Counted from the first letter of the stretch, positions 35,879 to 48,324 are shown. The stretch is 64,000 nt of DNA from Panacibacter microcysteis (GCF_015831355.1 NZ_JADWYR010000002.1:620001-684000), one strand, 5' to 3'. Numbers and translations are program-made. Notes: generated by a model from the sequence alone, not told the origin.

Positions 35879-37261
35879 ATGCATACACAATTTACTGGTT
35901 GGGACGATACAATTGCCGCACTGGCAACACCGCCTGGTGTTGGTGCGATTGGTGTAATAAGGATAAGTGGTAAAGCCGCATTAGCCATTGCAGATAACAT
36001 TTTTCCTGCTAAAAAAATATCCCTTCAACCGTCGCATACCCTGCATGTAGGACTGCTTAAGCATAATGAAACAGTGCTGGATGAAGCGGTTGTTGCAGTA
36101 TTTAAAGAGCCAAGATCTTATACCGGTGAAGATGTGATTGAAATATCCTGTCACGGATCAAACTACATTTTGCAACAGGTGTTGCAGGCGATTACCAGTA
36201 ATGGTGCAAGACTGGCAAAACCGGGCGAGTTTACGCAGCGGGCATTCTTAAATGGTAAATTGGATCTTGCACAGGCTGAAGCCGTTGCTGATCTTATAGC
36301 GAGCAATACCGAAGCATCTAAGCGTGCAGCACTCGGCAGCATGCGTGGTGGCTTTTCGGGTGCGTTAAAGGCCGTGAGGGAGCAGTTGCTGAAGTTTGCC
36401 GCGCTGATAGAACTAGAGCTGGATTTTTCTCAGGAAGATGTGGAATTTGCAGACAGGTCTGCATTGTATGCTGTGGTTAATGAAGCTGCATTAGCTGTAC
36501 ACAAACTGATTAGCTCTTTTCAGTTGGGCAATGTAATTAAGAACGGCGTAAGTGTTGCGATTATTGGCAAGCCAAACGCCGGGAAGTCTACATTACTGAA
36601 TGCTTTGTTGAATGAGAATCGTGCAATAGTAAGCGATATACCGGGCACCACCAGGGATACGATTGAAGAAGTGCTGAACATTGATGGCATATTGTTCCGG
36701 TTGATTGATACAGCAGGTATACGTAAACACACCAGCGACATCATTGAAACGGCAGGCATAGAACGCAGTATAGAAAAAATGAAACAGGCAGATCTTGTAT
36801 TATACATTTTTGATGTGCAGGATGATGCGGACGAGATAGAAACACGTGTGCAGGAAATGAAGGCCCAATCTCTTAACTATATATTGGTGGCCAACAAAAT
36901 TGACAGGCTGAACGACGCGGAAGGGCGCCGGATATTTGGTCATTATGACAAGATTATTTTTATTTCCGCAAAAGACGGCTTACATACGGAAACATTGAAA
37001 GAGCGTATGACAGATGCGGTATTGCATGGCAAAATACAAACGGAAAGCAGTATTGTTACGAATGCACGCCATTACCATGCACTAAAAGAAGTTGCAACCT
37101 CCCTGGAAGATATAAGACTGGGCATGAACAATAACCTGGCAAGTGATCTGCTTGCTTTGGATATAAGGCGTTGCCTGCATTATCTCGGCGAAATAACCGG
37201 CCAGGTAACGAATGAAGACATGTTGGATTATATATTCAGCAAGTTTTGTATCGGGAAGTAA
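35879..37261 (+). CDS. mnmE: tRNA modification GTPase MnmE
   Basis: 460 aa, normal for MnmE/TrmE, which with MnmG adds the carboxymethylaminomethyl (or taurine-like) group at U34 of tRNAs. The N-terminal dimerisation/formyl-THF domain reads DDTIAALATPPGVGAIGVIRISG. The GTPase domain has GKPNAGKST at about 228-236, DIPGTTRD, DTAGIR and NKID. The C-terminal FCIGK carries the conserved Cys of the family. The frame begins at 35855, but the ATG at 35879 gives the usual start. Isolated housekeeping gene. Confidence 0.97.
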   Translation: MHTQFTGWDDTIAALATPPGVGAIGVIRISGKAALAIADNIFPAKKISLQPSHTLHVGLLKHNETVLDEAVVAVFKEPRSYTGEDVIEISCHGSNYILQQVLQAITSNGARLAKPGEFTQRAFLNGKLDLAQAEAVADLIASNTEASKRAALGSMRGGFSGALKAVREQLLKFAALIELELDFSQEDVEFADRSALYAVVNEAALAVHKLISSFQLGNVIKNGVSVAIIGKPNAGKSTLLNALLNENRAIVSDIPGTTRDTIEEVLNIDGILFRLIDTAGIRKHTSDIIETAGIERSIEKMKQADLVLYIFDVQDDADEIETRVQEMKAQSLNYILVANKIDRLNDAEGRRIFGHYDKIIFISAKDGLHTETLKERMTDAVLHGKIQTESSIVTNARHYHALKEVATSLEDIRLGMNNNLASDLLALDIRRCLHYLGEITGQVTNEDMLDYIFSKFCIGK

Positions 37262-37347
37262 CCGACGCATATTGTCTGCAGCATCAGATATCTTTCACAT
37301 TGATGAATCTTTCGCCTTATATCCTTTGTTTATGAGACTTCGGAATT

Positions 37348-39870
37348 TTACTCGCCTATCATCAACTTTACTGTTTTACTGATCCATTGTTGATTGCTTA
37401 CCCTTAAAAAATACAAGCCTTTTTCAAGCGGAGGTAATACGATTGTTTTGCTTGCTGTTTCACCTGGTGCCGGGTTTTCAAGTATGCCTGCCAATATGCG
37501 TTTGCCATCAACAGAAAGAAGCTCGTAGTTTAGTTTGCCTGTAACCGGTACTTTATAGTTTAGGGTAAACTGTTTATTTACTACCGGGTTAGGGGCAACA
37601 AAGATATTACCCGCAGAAATGCCGTTGCAGTTTAAGGATGCTGCGCTGCTAAAGTTTTCCCTGCCATTGTGGTCTGTAGCTTTTACCCTGTACCACAGTT
37701 TGCTGCAACCGGCAGGTATGCGTACATCAGTAAAACTGTAAGCAGAAGGCTGCGTGTATTCAGTGGTGCCAATATCGGTAAAGTTTGTACCGTTGGTACT
37801 TCTTTGAATGGTAAAGTTGCTGATGTTTGTTAGTGGGGTGTTCCATTTTACGAGTACATTGTTATTACCCGCCCATGCAGCGGTAAGCCTGATGTGTTCA
37901 TCTGCGAGCACTGTGGCACAGCCTGCAGGCGTGGCACTCATGTTAATAGTGCCGGAACTGGTACAACCGTTAACACTGGTGATTTTTACAGTATAAGGCC
38001 CTGCAACTTTAATATAAGGTTGCTGCAAGGCAGAAGTAGTAGCATCCTGTGCAGGGTTATAGGTATTGTTAGGATAGAATTTACCACCGGATGCAGTTGT
38101 CCAGTACCAGGTAGTGCCATTGGTTTCATTTAGCCTTAACCATGCAGGGTTAGTACCACAACTCCAGGAAATGGAAGGAACAGTATTATCGTATGTAATG
38201 TTTCCTGTAGAAGCGGAGGCCTTACAGCCGAGCGCATCAGTGATAGCCACGGTATACGATCCTGCAGCAGCGGGAGTGGCAGTAGGGTTTTGAATAGTGG
38301 CGTTGGAAATACCACTGCCTGTCCAGGCATAAGTGTAAGGGGCTTGTCCGCCGGTGGGAGTGGCAGTAAGTTGTATGGGAGAGGTTGCAGACTGTGCACA
38401 GTAAAGTGCAGTGCCTGCAGCGGCAGTAACGGCAGGTGGCGAGGAACAGTTTCTGATACCAAATCTTGTAGTTACATCAGCAGTGAGAACGCCGAGTGGC
38501 AATATACCATTGGGTGTACCATCACTGCCGGTACCAGAACCTTCTTTTTCCCCGGTGTAAGCCCATGCGGCGGGCAGTGAGGCTGTGGTAACCGCATTGC
38601 TGGTAGAGAGTACAAGTTTATAGCCGGCAGCAGCAACGACGTTGGCAAATGTATAGGTACCAGTACTGCTAACAGCAGTGGAGGCATAAACATTGTTGTT
38701 GTTATCGACGAGGTTAACATAGAGCTGCGTGGTACCGCCTGCATAGCGTGTAGCAGTGCCGTCAATAATGTTATTGGTCATGCCATCTGCATCATTATAA
38801 ACGGTGCCGGTAATATTGTAAGTCGGTAACGTAGCTGACAGTGTAAATACATCGCCAACATACCCGTCAACACCTCCGTTTGTGGGCCCCCATGAAGCCT
38901 GGGTATTTGTGGGATTTACACCAGGCATACCTCTTAGAAAAACCCTTAACACTATGCTGGAGATGTTTGTGCCATTCGTATTAAGTCTTACGCTGCCGTC
39001 TGAGCCCCGGGTTGTTTCTGCTGTAAAATAACCTGGCGTATTGCTCGCAGGAATTGTTGTATTTGTATTAATCACCTGGGTGTTATTGCCCACACCAAAG
39101 TAAGTGTTTCCTGATAACCTGGTAAAGGTGTAGCCAGCGGCCACCTCCGCTGTGCCAAGTTCGAACTCTGTATAAAAACCATGTTGAAACAAGCCATTAG
39201 CCGAGCTGAATTCCCCGCCTATAGCGGCAAAATGTAGTACAGGATTTTGTACCGGCCGGTTAAAACTTATCGTAATGTCTCCATAATATGGCCTGGCATT
39301 CAGATTTGTGGCCCTGTATAACTGCGTCATATAGTATGGCGAAATCATTGCGCCAATGCAATAGTTTAATGTTACATCTATACCTTGTGTTGCACCTGTA
39401 AACGGATTGGAACTAAACCTGATACTCGTAGCACCTCCATAAGTATTCATTTTCTTCCAGATGTTATCTGCCACAACATTTTGGCCGGAGGATGTGCCGC
39501 CAAAAAAAATACCGGGGTAAGTGCCGCCGCTGTACACCTGGTTTGTAATGGCGTAGTTAACAGTAGTAGTTGGTGTAGCCGCACTAAACACTGTTGATCC
39601 ATTATCGTTTTTCAAAAATGTAGCGGTTTGACTTGCAGTTGTTGGGCCTGTTACTGTAAGGCTTGCACTGGATGCATTGAGTTCAAGTTGGGTTTGACCA
39701 ATTGCTTCAGTATTATCAATCCAGATGGTAGTCATCAATATCAGGGCACATTTAAAACTTTTTTTCTGTCTATGTATGAACGCAATGGCGAAACATTGGT
39801 TTAAATAAACATGTATCAGGTTTTTGATTACCAGTGTAAATCGCGGCTTCGGGCAATGATTGTAGTACAT
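37348..39870 (-). CDS. T9SS-exported multidomain surface protein with Por C-terminal sorting domain
   Basis: An 840-aa exported protein. The N-terminal part is an adhesion-like beta region (RPYYGDITISFNRPVQNPVLHFAAIGG, ELGTAEV, LRVFLRG). Next come an SdrD-B-like domain (GTVYNDADGMTNNI, TQLYVNLVDNNNNVYAST, YTFANVVAAAGYKLVLS), a SprB/PKD-like repeat (GGQAPYTYAWTGSGI), an FN3-like domain (VKWNTPLTNISNFTIQRSTNG, CSKLWYRVKATDHNGRENFSS) and a type A T9SS sorting domain (APNPVVNKQFTLNY to ISKTVKLMIGE). The ATG at 39870 adds about 40 residues before a plausible signal segment (KKSFKCALILMTTIWI), so the start is uncertain. A decayed paralogue follows on the same strand. Confidence 0.88.
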   Translation of the reverse strand: MYYNHCPKPRFTLVIKNLIHVYLNQCFAIAFIHRQKKSFKCALILMTTIWIDNTEAIGQTQLELNASSASLTVTGPTTASQTATFLKNDNGSTVFSAATPTTTVNYAITNQVYSGGTYPGIFFGGTSSGQNVVADNIWKKMNTYGGATSIRFSSNPFTGATQGIDVTLNYCIGAMISPYYMTQLYRATNLNARPYYGDITISFNRPVQNPVLHFAAIGGEFSSANGLFQHGFYTEFELGTAEVAAGYTFTRLSGNTYFGVGNNTQVINTNTTIPASNTPGYFTAETTRGSDGSVRLNTNGTNISSIVLRVFLRGMPGVNPTNTQASWGPTNGGVDGYVGDVFTLSATLPTYNITGTVYNDADGMTNNIIDGTATRYAGGTTQLYVNLVDNNNNVYASTAVSSTGTYTFANVVAAAGYKLVLSTSNAVTTASLPAAWAYTGEKEGSGTGSDGTPNGILPLGVLTADVTTRFGIRNCSSPPAVTAAAGTALYCAQSATSPIQLTATPTGGQAPYTYAWTGSGISNATIQNPTATPAAAGSYTVAITDALGCKASASTGNITYDNTVPSISWSCGTNPAWLRLNETNGTTWYWTTASGGKFYPNNTYNPAQDATTSALQQPYIKVAGPYTVKITSVNGCTSSGTINMSATPAGCATVLADEHIRLTAAWAGNNNVLVKWNTPLTNISNFTIQRSTNGTNFTDIGTTEYTQPSAYSFTDVRIPAGCSKLWYRVKATDHNGRENFSSAASLNCNGISAGNIFVAPNPVVNKQFTLNYKVPVTGKLNYELLSVDGKRILAGILENPAPGETASKTIVLPPLEKGLYFLRVSNQQWISKTVKLMIGE

Positions 39871-39967
39871 GGCTTTGATTTTTAAACAGGAAATGGATTA
39901 TTATTACATACGCTCATGTATTACTATTATTATTAATGTGTTATGATAAAATAATTAATATCAGCTA

Positions 39968-39991
39968 TTAAGAATTGATATTAATTCTTAA
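39968..39991. promoter_or_regulatory. AT-rich inverted repeat upstream of the surface-protein gene
   Basis: Perfect 9-bp arms TTAAGAATT and AATTCTTAA around GATATT, about 100-120 bp upstream of the ATG at 39870. It could be an operator for that gene; this rests on symmetry and position only. Confidence 0.3.
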
Positions 39992-40058
39992 TGTGTTTTA
40001 AGCCGGGTGATTATAAAAGGTATTTCGCCAATAGAGCGATTGCAGCAAATCATGGTTT

Positions 40059-40143
40059 TATAACCGGAACGCTACAGTTGCCATGAAAATAAAAAGTTGA
40101 ACCGAGCGTGGCAACAGGCGATGCCACAACGAACTGCTGCCGG
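40059..40143 (+). repeat. Dispersed intergenic repeat, subtype C (full copy)
   Basis: CGCTACAGTTGCCATGAAAA, spacer, GTTGAACCGAGCGTGGCAAC (40096-40115), AGGCGATGCCACAACGAACT and GCTGCCGG. The GTTGCCA and TGGCAAC segments form an inverted repeat around the spacer, so the RNA or DNA could fold. Confidence 0.92.
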
Positions 40144-40265
40144 CCTACAAAAATTACTTCTACATAAAGATATAAGACGCGGACACGTTCATTATTTTTA
40201 AATATGCTGATGTAGTGTCGGGAGTGTTTGTATAAAAACTATACGGCTGCCGGCATTTGTGCATA

Positions 40266-40301
40266 TGGCATCCCGGTTGCGTCGCATTACGTTCATCTGT
40301 A
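40266..40301 (-). repeat. Dispersed intergenic repeat, subtype D
   Basis: The minus strand reads TACAGATGAACGTAATGCGA, CGCAAC, CGGGATGCCA. It faces the subtype C copy 120 bp upstream. Confidence 0.85.
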
Positions 40302-40464
40302 TAACATATCGCATCTGTGGGCTCATTAGCTTACAGCGCAAAACCATCAACTGTAGTTCAGGTATGTGATAGCAGATAGCAGACCTGTTAATACAAATGG
40401 CTACCTCTGTGCAGGGGAAGCCATTCTCTTTGATAAAGGGTGGGTTGATTGTCTTTAAATGCAG

Positions 40465-42631
40465 TTATTTTAATGCAAGTATTTTTACAGGTTTACTCAT
40501 CCATTGCGCGTTATACATTGTTATAAAATATACACCTTGCCGTTCACCCGGTGGAAGCACGATTGTTTTGCTGCCCGGTTCGTTGCTGCCTGCGTTTTCG
40601 AATGTGCCGGTAAGTAAAAGCCTGCCATTCATGTTATAGATGTTGTAATGTATGGTGCCCTGTACAGGTATCTTATAGTTAAGTGTAAACTGGCCGTTTG
40701 TAACTGGGTTGGGCGTTACAAGTATTGAGCTTTCCTGTAAGTGCTTACAGGTTACATGCGCAGTTTTACCCATCACTTCTTTGCCGTAAATATCGGTTGT
40801 CTTTACCCGGTACCAGATGTTTGTGCATGGTTCAGGTAAGGTTACATCCGTATAGCTGTAAGTTAAAAACTCGTTGGGTTCAATGTTTGCAATATTTGTA
40901 AAGCTTACGGCATCAGTGCTTCGTTGCAAAGTAAATGCGGTAACGTTGGTAATAGGCGTGTTCCATTTCAGCAGCACACTATTGCCAGCCCACAGTGCAT
41001 GAAGATCAATGTTATTATCCTCCAAAACTATGTTGCACGAAGCCGGTGTGGCCCCCACTGTTATTGACCCCGAAACAATACAACCGTTTGCACTTGTTAT
41101 TTGTACAGTGTATTGCCCGGTATTTTTTATGTAAGGCATTTTTAAGTTTGAAACAGGGCTGTCATCTGTTGTACTGTAAGTTGTACTCGTATAAAACCTG
41201 CCGCCGGAAGTGGTGGTCCAAAACCAGCTTGCACCGTTATTTTCCATCAGCCGCAGCCATGCAGGATTGTCACCACAACTCCATGAGATAGATGGCACAA
41301 TATTATCGTAAATAACATTGGTGAAAGCGCTCCCTTTGCAGCCAACAGCATCTGTAACGGTTACGGTATAGCTACCTGTTGTTGTTGGCACTGCACTTGT
41401 GTTCTGAGTAGCCGGGTTAGATAGACCACTGCCTGCCCATGCATATGTATATGGGCTCAGGCCGCCGGTTGCAGAGGCATTAAGTAAGATGGGCGAAGAT
41501 CCTGATTGAGCACAGTAAACACCGGTACTGGAAGTGGCGGTTACAACGGGAGAAGCTGTTGCCAGCGCTGCGCAATTCACGATGCCAAAGTTTGCATTGC
41601 TCACTGTATTAATAAGCAATGGTATTGCCAGTGTACCGTCAGGCAAGCCGTCATTTCCCGCAGCAGCTCCAATGTTTTCCCCGGTATTCGTCCACCCGGA
41701 CGGCAGCGAGGGTAACTTTGCAGAGGCGTTTGTAGAAAGCACAAGTTTATAGTTACTGGAGCTGACCACGTTTACGAATGAATATGTTCCGGCACCTGAA
41801 ACCGGCGTAGACGCAAAAACATTGTTGTTTTTGTCAACGAGAGATACGTATAACTGTGTTGTGCCGCCGGCATATTGTGTGGCAGTTCCATTTACTGTGT
41901 TATCGGTAGCCCGTTACCATCCCTGTAAACCGTTCCGCTAATCGTATATGTTTGCAATGATAAAGTCAAAACATTGCCATCACCCACATGCCCGCCTGTA
42001 TCTTCAGCCGGCGCCCAGTGTTCTTTAGCAACAATCCTCGGACCCTTATTAGGATCATAAGTTAAACCATTGCTTCTTAGAAAAACTTTAAGTGTAATAC
42101 TTGTGATAGAAGAAGTACCGGTGTTTATTCTTACGCTACCTGCAGAACCATGACTGTCTGACGAAGACGTTGATGCAAACCAGTTATTACTGTAAGAAGT
42201 TGGATTCGCAGTGTTGGAGTTTACAATTTTAGTATTGGAGGTAGTTGCATCGAAATAAGCGTTTCCAGATAACTCGGTAATGGTAATGCCGTTACTGATA
42301 TCTGTGGCGCCGAGTTCATATTCATTGTAAAATCCCTGGTAATATAAACCGCCATTGTTAAACTGGTCTCCGCCAATACCGCCAATATGCAACAGCGGGT
42401 TGGATACAGGTCTGTTAAATGTAATGACAAGATCACCATAATACACCCTTGCATTATAATTGGTGCTGCCATACGTAATATAACCATAGCGGAGGTCGGT
42501 TTCAAGCTGTACACCATAGTTGGCACTGCCATGTAATCCTGTGCCTGTGGTGTTATTGATGTTGGACGTAAATATGTGTCCTACGGAGAGCCAAAAACAT
42601 TAATAGGCCTCCATACATTATCGGCGTTGTG
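40465..42631 (-). pseudogene. Decayed paralogue of the T9SS surface protein at 37348-39870
   Basis: Two open stretches on the minus strand (42446-41892 and 41769-40465) together match the neighbour along most of its length, from RPxxYYGDLVITFNRPVSNPLLHIGGIGG through SdrD-like, PKD-like and FN3-like parts to the type A sorting domain (TPNPVTNGQFTLNYKIPV ... WMSKPVKILALK). They are in different frames: near 41,905-41,920 a one-base shift turns TDNTVNGTATQYAGG into a stop. A second shift near 42,575-42,590 separates NVWRPINVFGSP from VGHIFTSNINNTTG. The signal peptide and N-terminal segment are absent. Hence decayed; sequencing error at both sites is a less likely alternative. Confidence 0.8.
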
Positions 42632-42821
42632 TTATTAAAATTTCTCAATAACTGCTTAAGTAAGATTTTGTGAGTTTATTTAGACTTAATTCAGCAATGC
42701 AGTCATCAATCTATAGCATGGTTTATTTGGTTCCTTGCATAGAGGACACGCTTTTATTACCTTATAATATTGCATATGCAACAGCCAAACGCTTTTTTGG
42801 GTACGGGCAATGGTTCTTCGT

Positions 42822-42856
42822 AGCATCATCGTTGCGTCGCATTCCGTTCATCTGTA
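42822..42856 (-). repeat. Dispersed intergenic repeat, subtype D
   Basis: The minus strand reads TACAGATGAACGGAATGCGA, CGCAAC, GATGATGCT. It is close to the copies at 40266 and 46450. Confidence 0.85.
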
Positions 42857-42954
42857 GTACTTATGGCATCTTTGGCTGCGAAGCAAAATGCGCAAATGGT
42901 AAAAATCTGCTTTAGAATGCAAAAACGTACTTGTGTTTAAGTAAATATTGGCTG

Positions 42955-42975
42955 GCGGCGTAAGCTACACGCCGC
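42955..42975 (-). terminator. GC-rich hairpin after oxyR
   Basis: Perfect 7-bp arms GCGGCGT and ACGCCGC with a 7-nt loop, 33 bp past the oxyR stop. There is no good T run, so termination is possible but weakly supported. Confidence 0.35.
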
Positions 42976-43008
42976 AATTTCATCGGAGCACAAGAGTTGC
43001 ACCGGGTA

Positions 43009-43941
43009 CTATATAGCAATCACATCCACCTTTTTCTTTTGCAGCATTTGTTCAGGAATGTTTTCCAGGATGGTGTTTTTCAAAATATTGATGAGCCGTC
43101 TTTTGTTAAAAGTCTTCAGCGTTACAAGGCTTATTTCACGAACGGGTGCCGGGCTTTTGAAATACCGTAACATATTTTTTTGCGTGTCAGAAATATCGTA
43201 GGTCGCCAACTCTGGTAGTAACGTAATGCCTCCGTTAGTGTCTACAAATCGTTTCAGTGTTTCAATACTTCCTGCAGAGTATTCAAAATGTTTTTCCGTA
43301 GAAGCTATTTTTTGAATTGCGCAGAAATTAATTACCTGGTTGCGCAGGCAGTGCCCTTCTTCCAATAGCCACATATTGTTAATGTCCATGTCAGTGGGTA
43401 ACAAAAATCGTTTGTCAAACAGTTTTTGTGTGGTAGACACATATGCAACAAATTCTTCATTAAAAAGAAAGTCCTCTTTTAGTTCTGCATAACCTAACGG
43501 CGTAGCCATTATGCCAGCATCAATGTTCCCGTTTTTTAATTGTCTTACGATGTTTTCGGTTGTAAGATCGTAAATGCTCAATTTTACCTTGGGGTATGTT
43601 TGCGTAAATGATTGAACAAAGCGCGGCAACAAGTAGGGCGCTAGCGTTGGTATAACGCCTATTTTCAGGTTGCCGCCCACAATACTTTTTTCCTGTTCTA
43701 TTAATTCATGAATATTAGCGGCTTCTGTCAATACTTTCCTGGCCTGTTGTATAATCAGTTGGCCGGTATCAGTAGTAGTTACAGGCGTTGTACGTACAAA
43801 GATCTGCACCCCAAGTTCCTCTTCCAGCTTTTGAACCTGCATGCTTAACGAAGGTTGTGTTACATGGCAGTGGGCGGCCGCTTTTGCAAAATGTTTAAGT
43901 GTGTCCAGTGCTACTATATATTCCAACTGAATTAAAGTCAT
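43009..43941 (-). CDS. oxyR: Peroxide-sensing LysR-type regulator OxyR
   Basis: 310 aa. The N-terminal winged helix-turn-helix reads LIQLEYIVALDTLKHFAKAAAHCHVTQPSLSMQVQKLEEELG. The effector domain holds Cys198 and Cys207 in GHCLRNQVINFC, the pair that forms the peroxide-induced disulfide in E. coli OxyR (Cys199/208). This marks it as OxyR rather than another LysR protein. It is divergent from katG, 140 bp away, the classic arrangement in which oxidised OxyR activates katG. The operator should lie in 43942-44081. Confidence 0.95.
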   Translation of the reverse strand: MTLIQLEYIVALDTLKHFAKAAAHCHVTQPSLSMQVQKLEEELGVQIFVRTTPVTTTDTGQLIIQQARKVLTEAANIHELIEQEKSIVGGNLKIGVIPTLAPYLLPRFVQSFTQTYPKVKLSIYDLTTENIVRQLKNGNIDAGIMATPLGYAELKEDFLFNEEFVAYVSTTQKLFDKRFLLPTDMDINNMWLLEEGHCLRNQVINFCAIQKIASTEKHFEYSAGSIETLKRFVDTNGGITLLPELATYDISDTQKNMLRYFKSPAPVREISLVTLKTFNKRRLINILKNTILENIPEQMLQKKKVDVIAI

Positions 43942-46349
<2,408 letters not shown>

Positions 46350-46378
46350 TAAAAAAAGTGTTGACATCCACTTTTAAC

Positions 46379-46405
46379 GGGCTGCGGTTTACCGCGGCCC
46401 TTTTT
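46379..46405 (+). terminator. Intrinsic terminator of katG
   Basis: Stem GGGCTGCGG/CCGCGGCCC with a TTTA loop and five T residues, 30 bp after the katG stop. One T-G wobble in an otherwise perfect stem. Confidence 0.9.
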
Positions 46406-46449
46406 ACATTATAAAAGTCATGGTGATACCGGCAACAGCAACTCCGGTT

Positions 46450-46482
46450 AAGCATCGTTGCGTCGCAATCCGTTCATCTGCA
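46450..46482 (-). repeat. Dispersed intergenic repeat, subtype D
   Basis: The minus strand reads TGCAGATGAACGGATTGCGA, CGCAAC, GATGCTT. It is paired with the forward subtype A copy at 46628. Confidence 0.85.
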
Positions 46483-46627
46483 GAATAAGCATTGAGCTGC
46501 AGGCTGCGGTTATTGTTTTACGCTGTATTATAAATGCCGCTAACAAGAACCGTTCCTTTCATTGGTTTCAAGCCAATGCAAACTGCAGATGCCTTGGTGT
46601 TTGGAACAGCTCAATAAAGGCCCGGGC

Positions 46628-46658
46628 GTATAAGTGAGTGACACAACAGGCGATGCCA
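46628..46658 (+). repeat. Dispersed intergenic repeat, subtype A (core)
   Basis: GTATAAGTGAGTGACACAAC then AGGCGATGCCA. The GGGC-GTATAAG start resembles the copy at 707, and both carry GTATAAG in place of GTACAAG. Confidence 0.88.
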
Positions 46659-46874
46659 CCTGTACAACAGCCCACCCACACACCATCCTGTTCTTTGACC
46701 TGTATTCGGGCATGCATACAATTATAAAACCAATAAAGGCGTACATGTTCCTGCCGCAGGTACAGTAAAATATTTTCCGGCTCTAATTGTTTATATGCAA
46801 CGATTTTAAATATATTGATGTCAGGCTACAGTAATTCCCCGGAAATACAATTTAAAATCACTTAACTATTGCGT

Positions 46875-48305
46875 ATGAAAAAGTCTACATTTTCCATCTT
46901 GCTATTGGCAGTTTGTGTGCTTGCAAATGCACAGGTTAAAGACACCGTTTTTTCTGACAATAAACAGAATGGTGTATGGGTTAAAAATGGTATCGACATA
47001 CAAACACTAAACCCTGATTGTTCTGTGGCAACAAACCTGTTTCAGGCGTGGGATGAGGCAACTTCATCTTACGTGACCAGGGCACTTACAACATATACGT
47101 ACGATGAAGCGGGCAATGTTGCCAGCATACTAAGCCAGGTATGGGATGCATTGGCCGGTAGCTGGATAAATTCGGGTCGTTCAATTTATACGTACAGCAG
47201 CGACGGGCGCTATTTTACAAACCTTTCGCAGGGCTGGGATCTTGTAAACAAACAATGGATCAACAGTTTTCGGATTCGCGTTGAATTCAATGCTGATGGC
47301 ACAACCAACACAAGCCAGTTCGATTTGTATGATGCCTCTCTGGGCTGGTTAGCACAGGCACGAACATTTAACACTTACGACGACCAGCAACGTGTTATCA
47401 ATTTTGTGTACCAGTATTACGTCAATAATGCCTGGGTAAACAACAGCAGAACAACATTCGATTACTCAAAAGGTGGGTTGTCATTTTCTTACTATTGGGA
47501 TCCATTTAATGCAGTATGGGTAAAGTCACAGCGCGGCTTCAACGATTATTTACCGGGCACCGCGGTGGCAACAAAACAGTTGTACCAGAGTTACACAGGG
47601 TCGTCCTGGCTTAACCAATCACGCACTTCCACAAACTATAACGCAGCCAATTTGGTGGAGCGGGCACGAAATGAAGTTTGGGATGTGGCAACAGCCGGAT
47701 GGATCAATGGTTTTCGCGTAAACAGTGGCTATTACAGCGATGGCTCCCAGCAATATTTTAAATTCGAATCGTGGGACGCGTTTAGCAATGCGTGGAGTTT
47801 TGGTTACCGTGCAACTTACACCAACAATGCATGTGCCACCACCATTGATTTTACACCATCCATAGAAATGCTCACTGATGATAAAAGTGAAAACCGAATA
47901 AAGAAGCTGCTGGCCACGCAGGCAAACCTGCCCAAAGCTTGGATCACAGAACGATCTTTTGCATCTGGCAACAGGCAAATAGCCGTAACTGTAAAACGTA
48001 AACTGGCAGTAAAACGCCACGCTGTACAAGCTGCACCACAACACAACAATCTCGCTGCAGGTAACAAAGTGTTGCTCTCTCCAAACCCTGCCAAAGGCTA
48101 TTTCACACTAAACCTGGGCAGCTACAAAATGCAGGAAAGTATTACCATGATTATTACAGATCTTTCCGGCAAAAAGATCATGCAGCAACAACTGGCAGCA
48201 GGCAGCGTGCAACAGGTTGCTTTACCAAACGTGCAAAAGGGAATGTATATCGTTTCAGTTATTGCAGGCAAATCAATACAAACACATAAACTAATGGTGG
48301 AATAA
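46875..48305 (+). CDS. T9SS-exported repeat protein with type A sorting domain
   Basis: 476 aa from the ATG at 46875 (MKKSTFSILLLAVCVLANAQ, signal peptide). The body consists of about seven repeats of some 45 aa built on TYTYDEAGNVASILSQVWDALAGSWINSGRS, i.e. an aromatic strand, Asp/Gly turn, then WD..xxxWxNxxR. The end, SPNPAKGYFTLNLG to SIQTHKLMVE, is a Por-type T9SS sorting domain, so it is secreted and possibly fixed to the surface. The repeats recall YD/RHS-like beta repeats, but no toxin module is present. Ligand unknown. Confidence 0.88.
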   Translation: MKKSTFSILLLAVCVLANAQVKDTVFSDNKQNGVWVKNGIDIQTLNPDCSVATNLFQAWDEATSSYVTRALTTYTYDEAGNVASILSQVWDALAGSWINSGRSIYTYSSDGRYFTNLSQGWDLVNKQWINSFRIRVEFNADGTTNTSQFDLYDASLGWLAQARTFNTYDDQQRVINFVYQYYVNNAWVNNSRTTFDYSKGGLSFSYYWDPFNAVWVKSQRGFNDYLPGTAVATKQLYQSYTGSSWLNQSRTSTNYNAANLVERARNEVWDVATAGWINGFRVNSGYYSDGSQQYFKFESWDAFSNAWSFGYRATYTNNACATTIDFTPSIEMLTDDKSENRIKKLLATQANLPKAWITERSFASGNRQIAVTVKRKLAVKRHAVQAAPQHNNLAAGNKVLLSPNPAKGYFTLNLGSYKMQESITMIITDLSGKKIMQQQLAAGSVQQVALPNVQKGMYIVSVIAGKSIQTHKLMVE

Positions 48306-48324
48306 AAACACTACTGCGTTTGCG

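Larger units (their letters stand above)
39871..40464. other. Intergenic region between the intact protein gene and its pseudogene
   Basis: About 590 bp with a subtype C copy (40059-40143), a reverse subtype D copy (40266-40301) and an AT-rich stretch with an inverted repeat (39968-39991). No gene was recognised. Confidence 0.5.
42632..43008. other. Intergenic region next to oxyR
   Basis: About 375 bp with a reverse subtype D repeat (42822-42856) and a GC-rich hairpin just downstream of oxyR (42955-42975). A plus-strand open frame at 42670-42915 runs across the repeat and is not called. Confidence 0.45.
46350..46874. other. Intergenic region after katG
   Basis: About 525 bp with the katG terminator (46379-46405), a reverse subtype D copy (46450-46482) and a forward subtype A copy (46628-46658). 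The last 200 bp lead into the T9SS cargo gene. No additional gene was seen. Confidence 0.5.

Noticed and set aside
38136-38765. Minus-strand frames of about 100 codons in other phases of the T9SS surface protein gene
   Set aside because: Same-strand out-of-frame shadows of the Thr/Ala-rich repeats.
42670-42915. 81-codon plus-strand frame beside oxyR
   Set aside because: It crosses a subtype D repeat and has no start context or family match.
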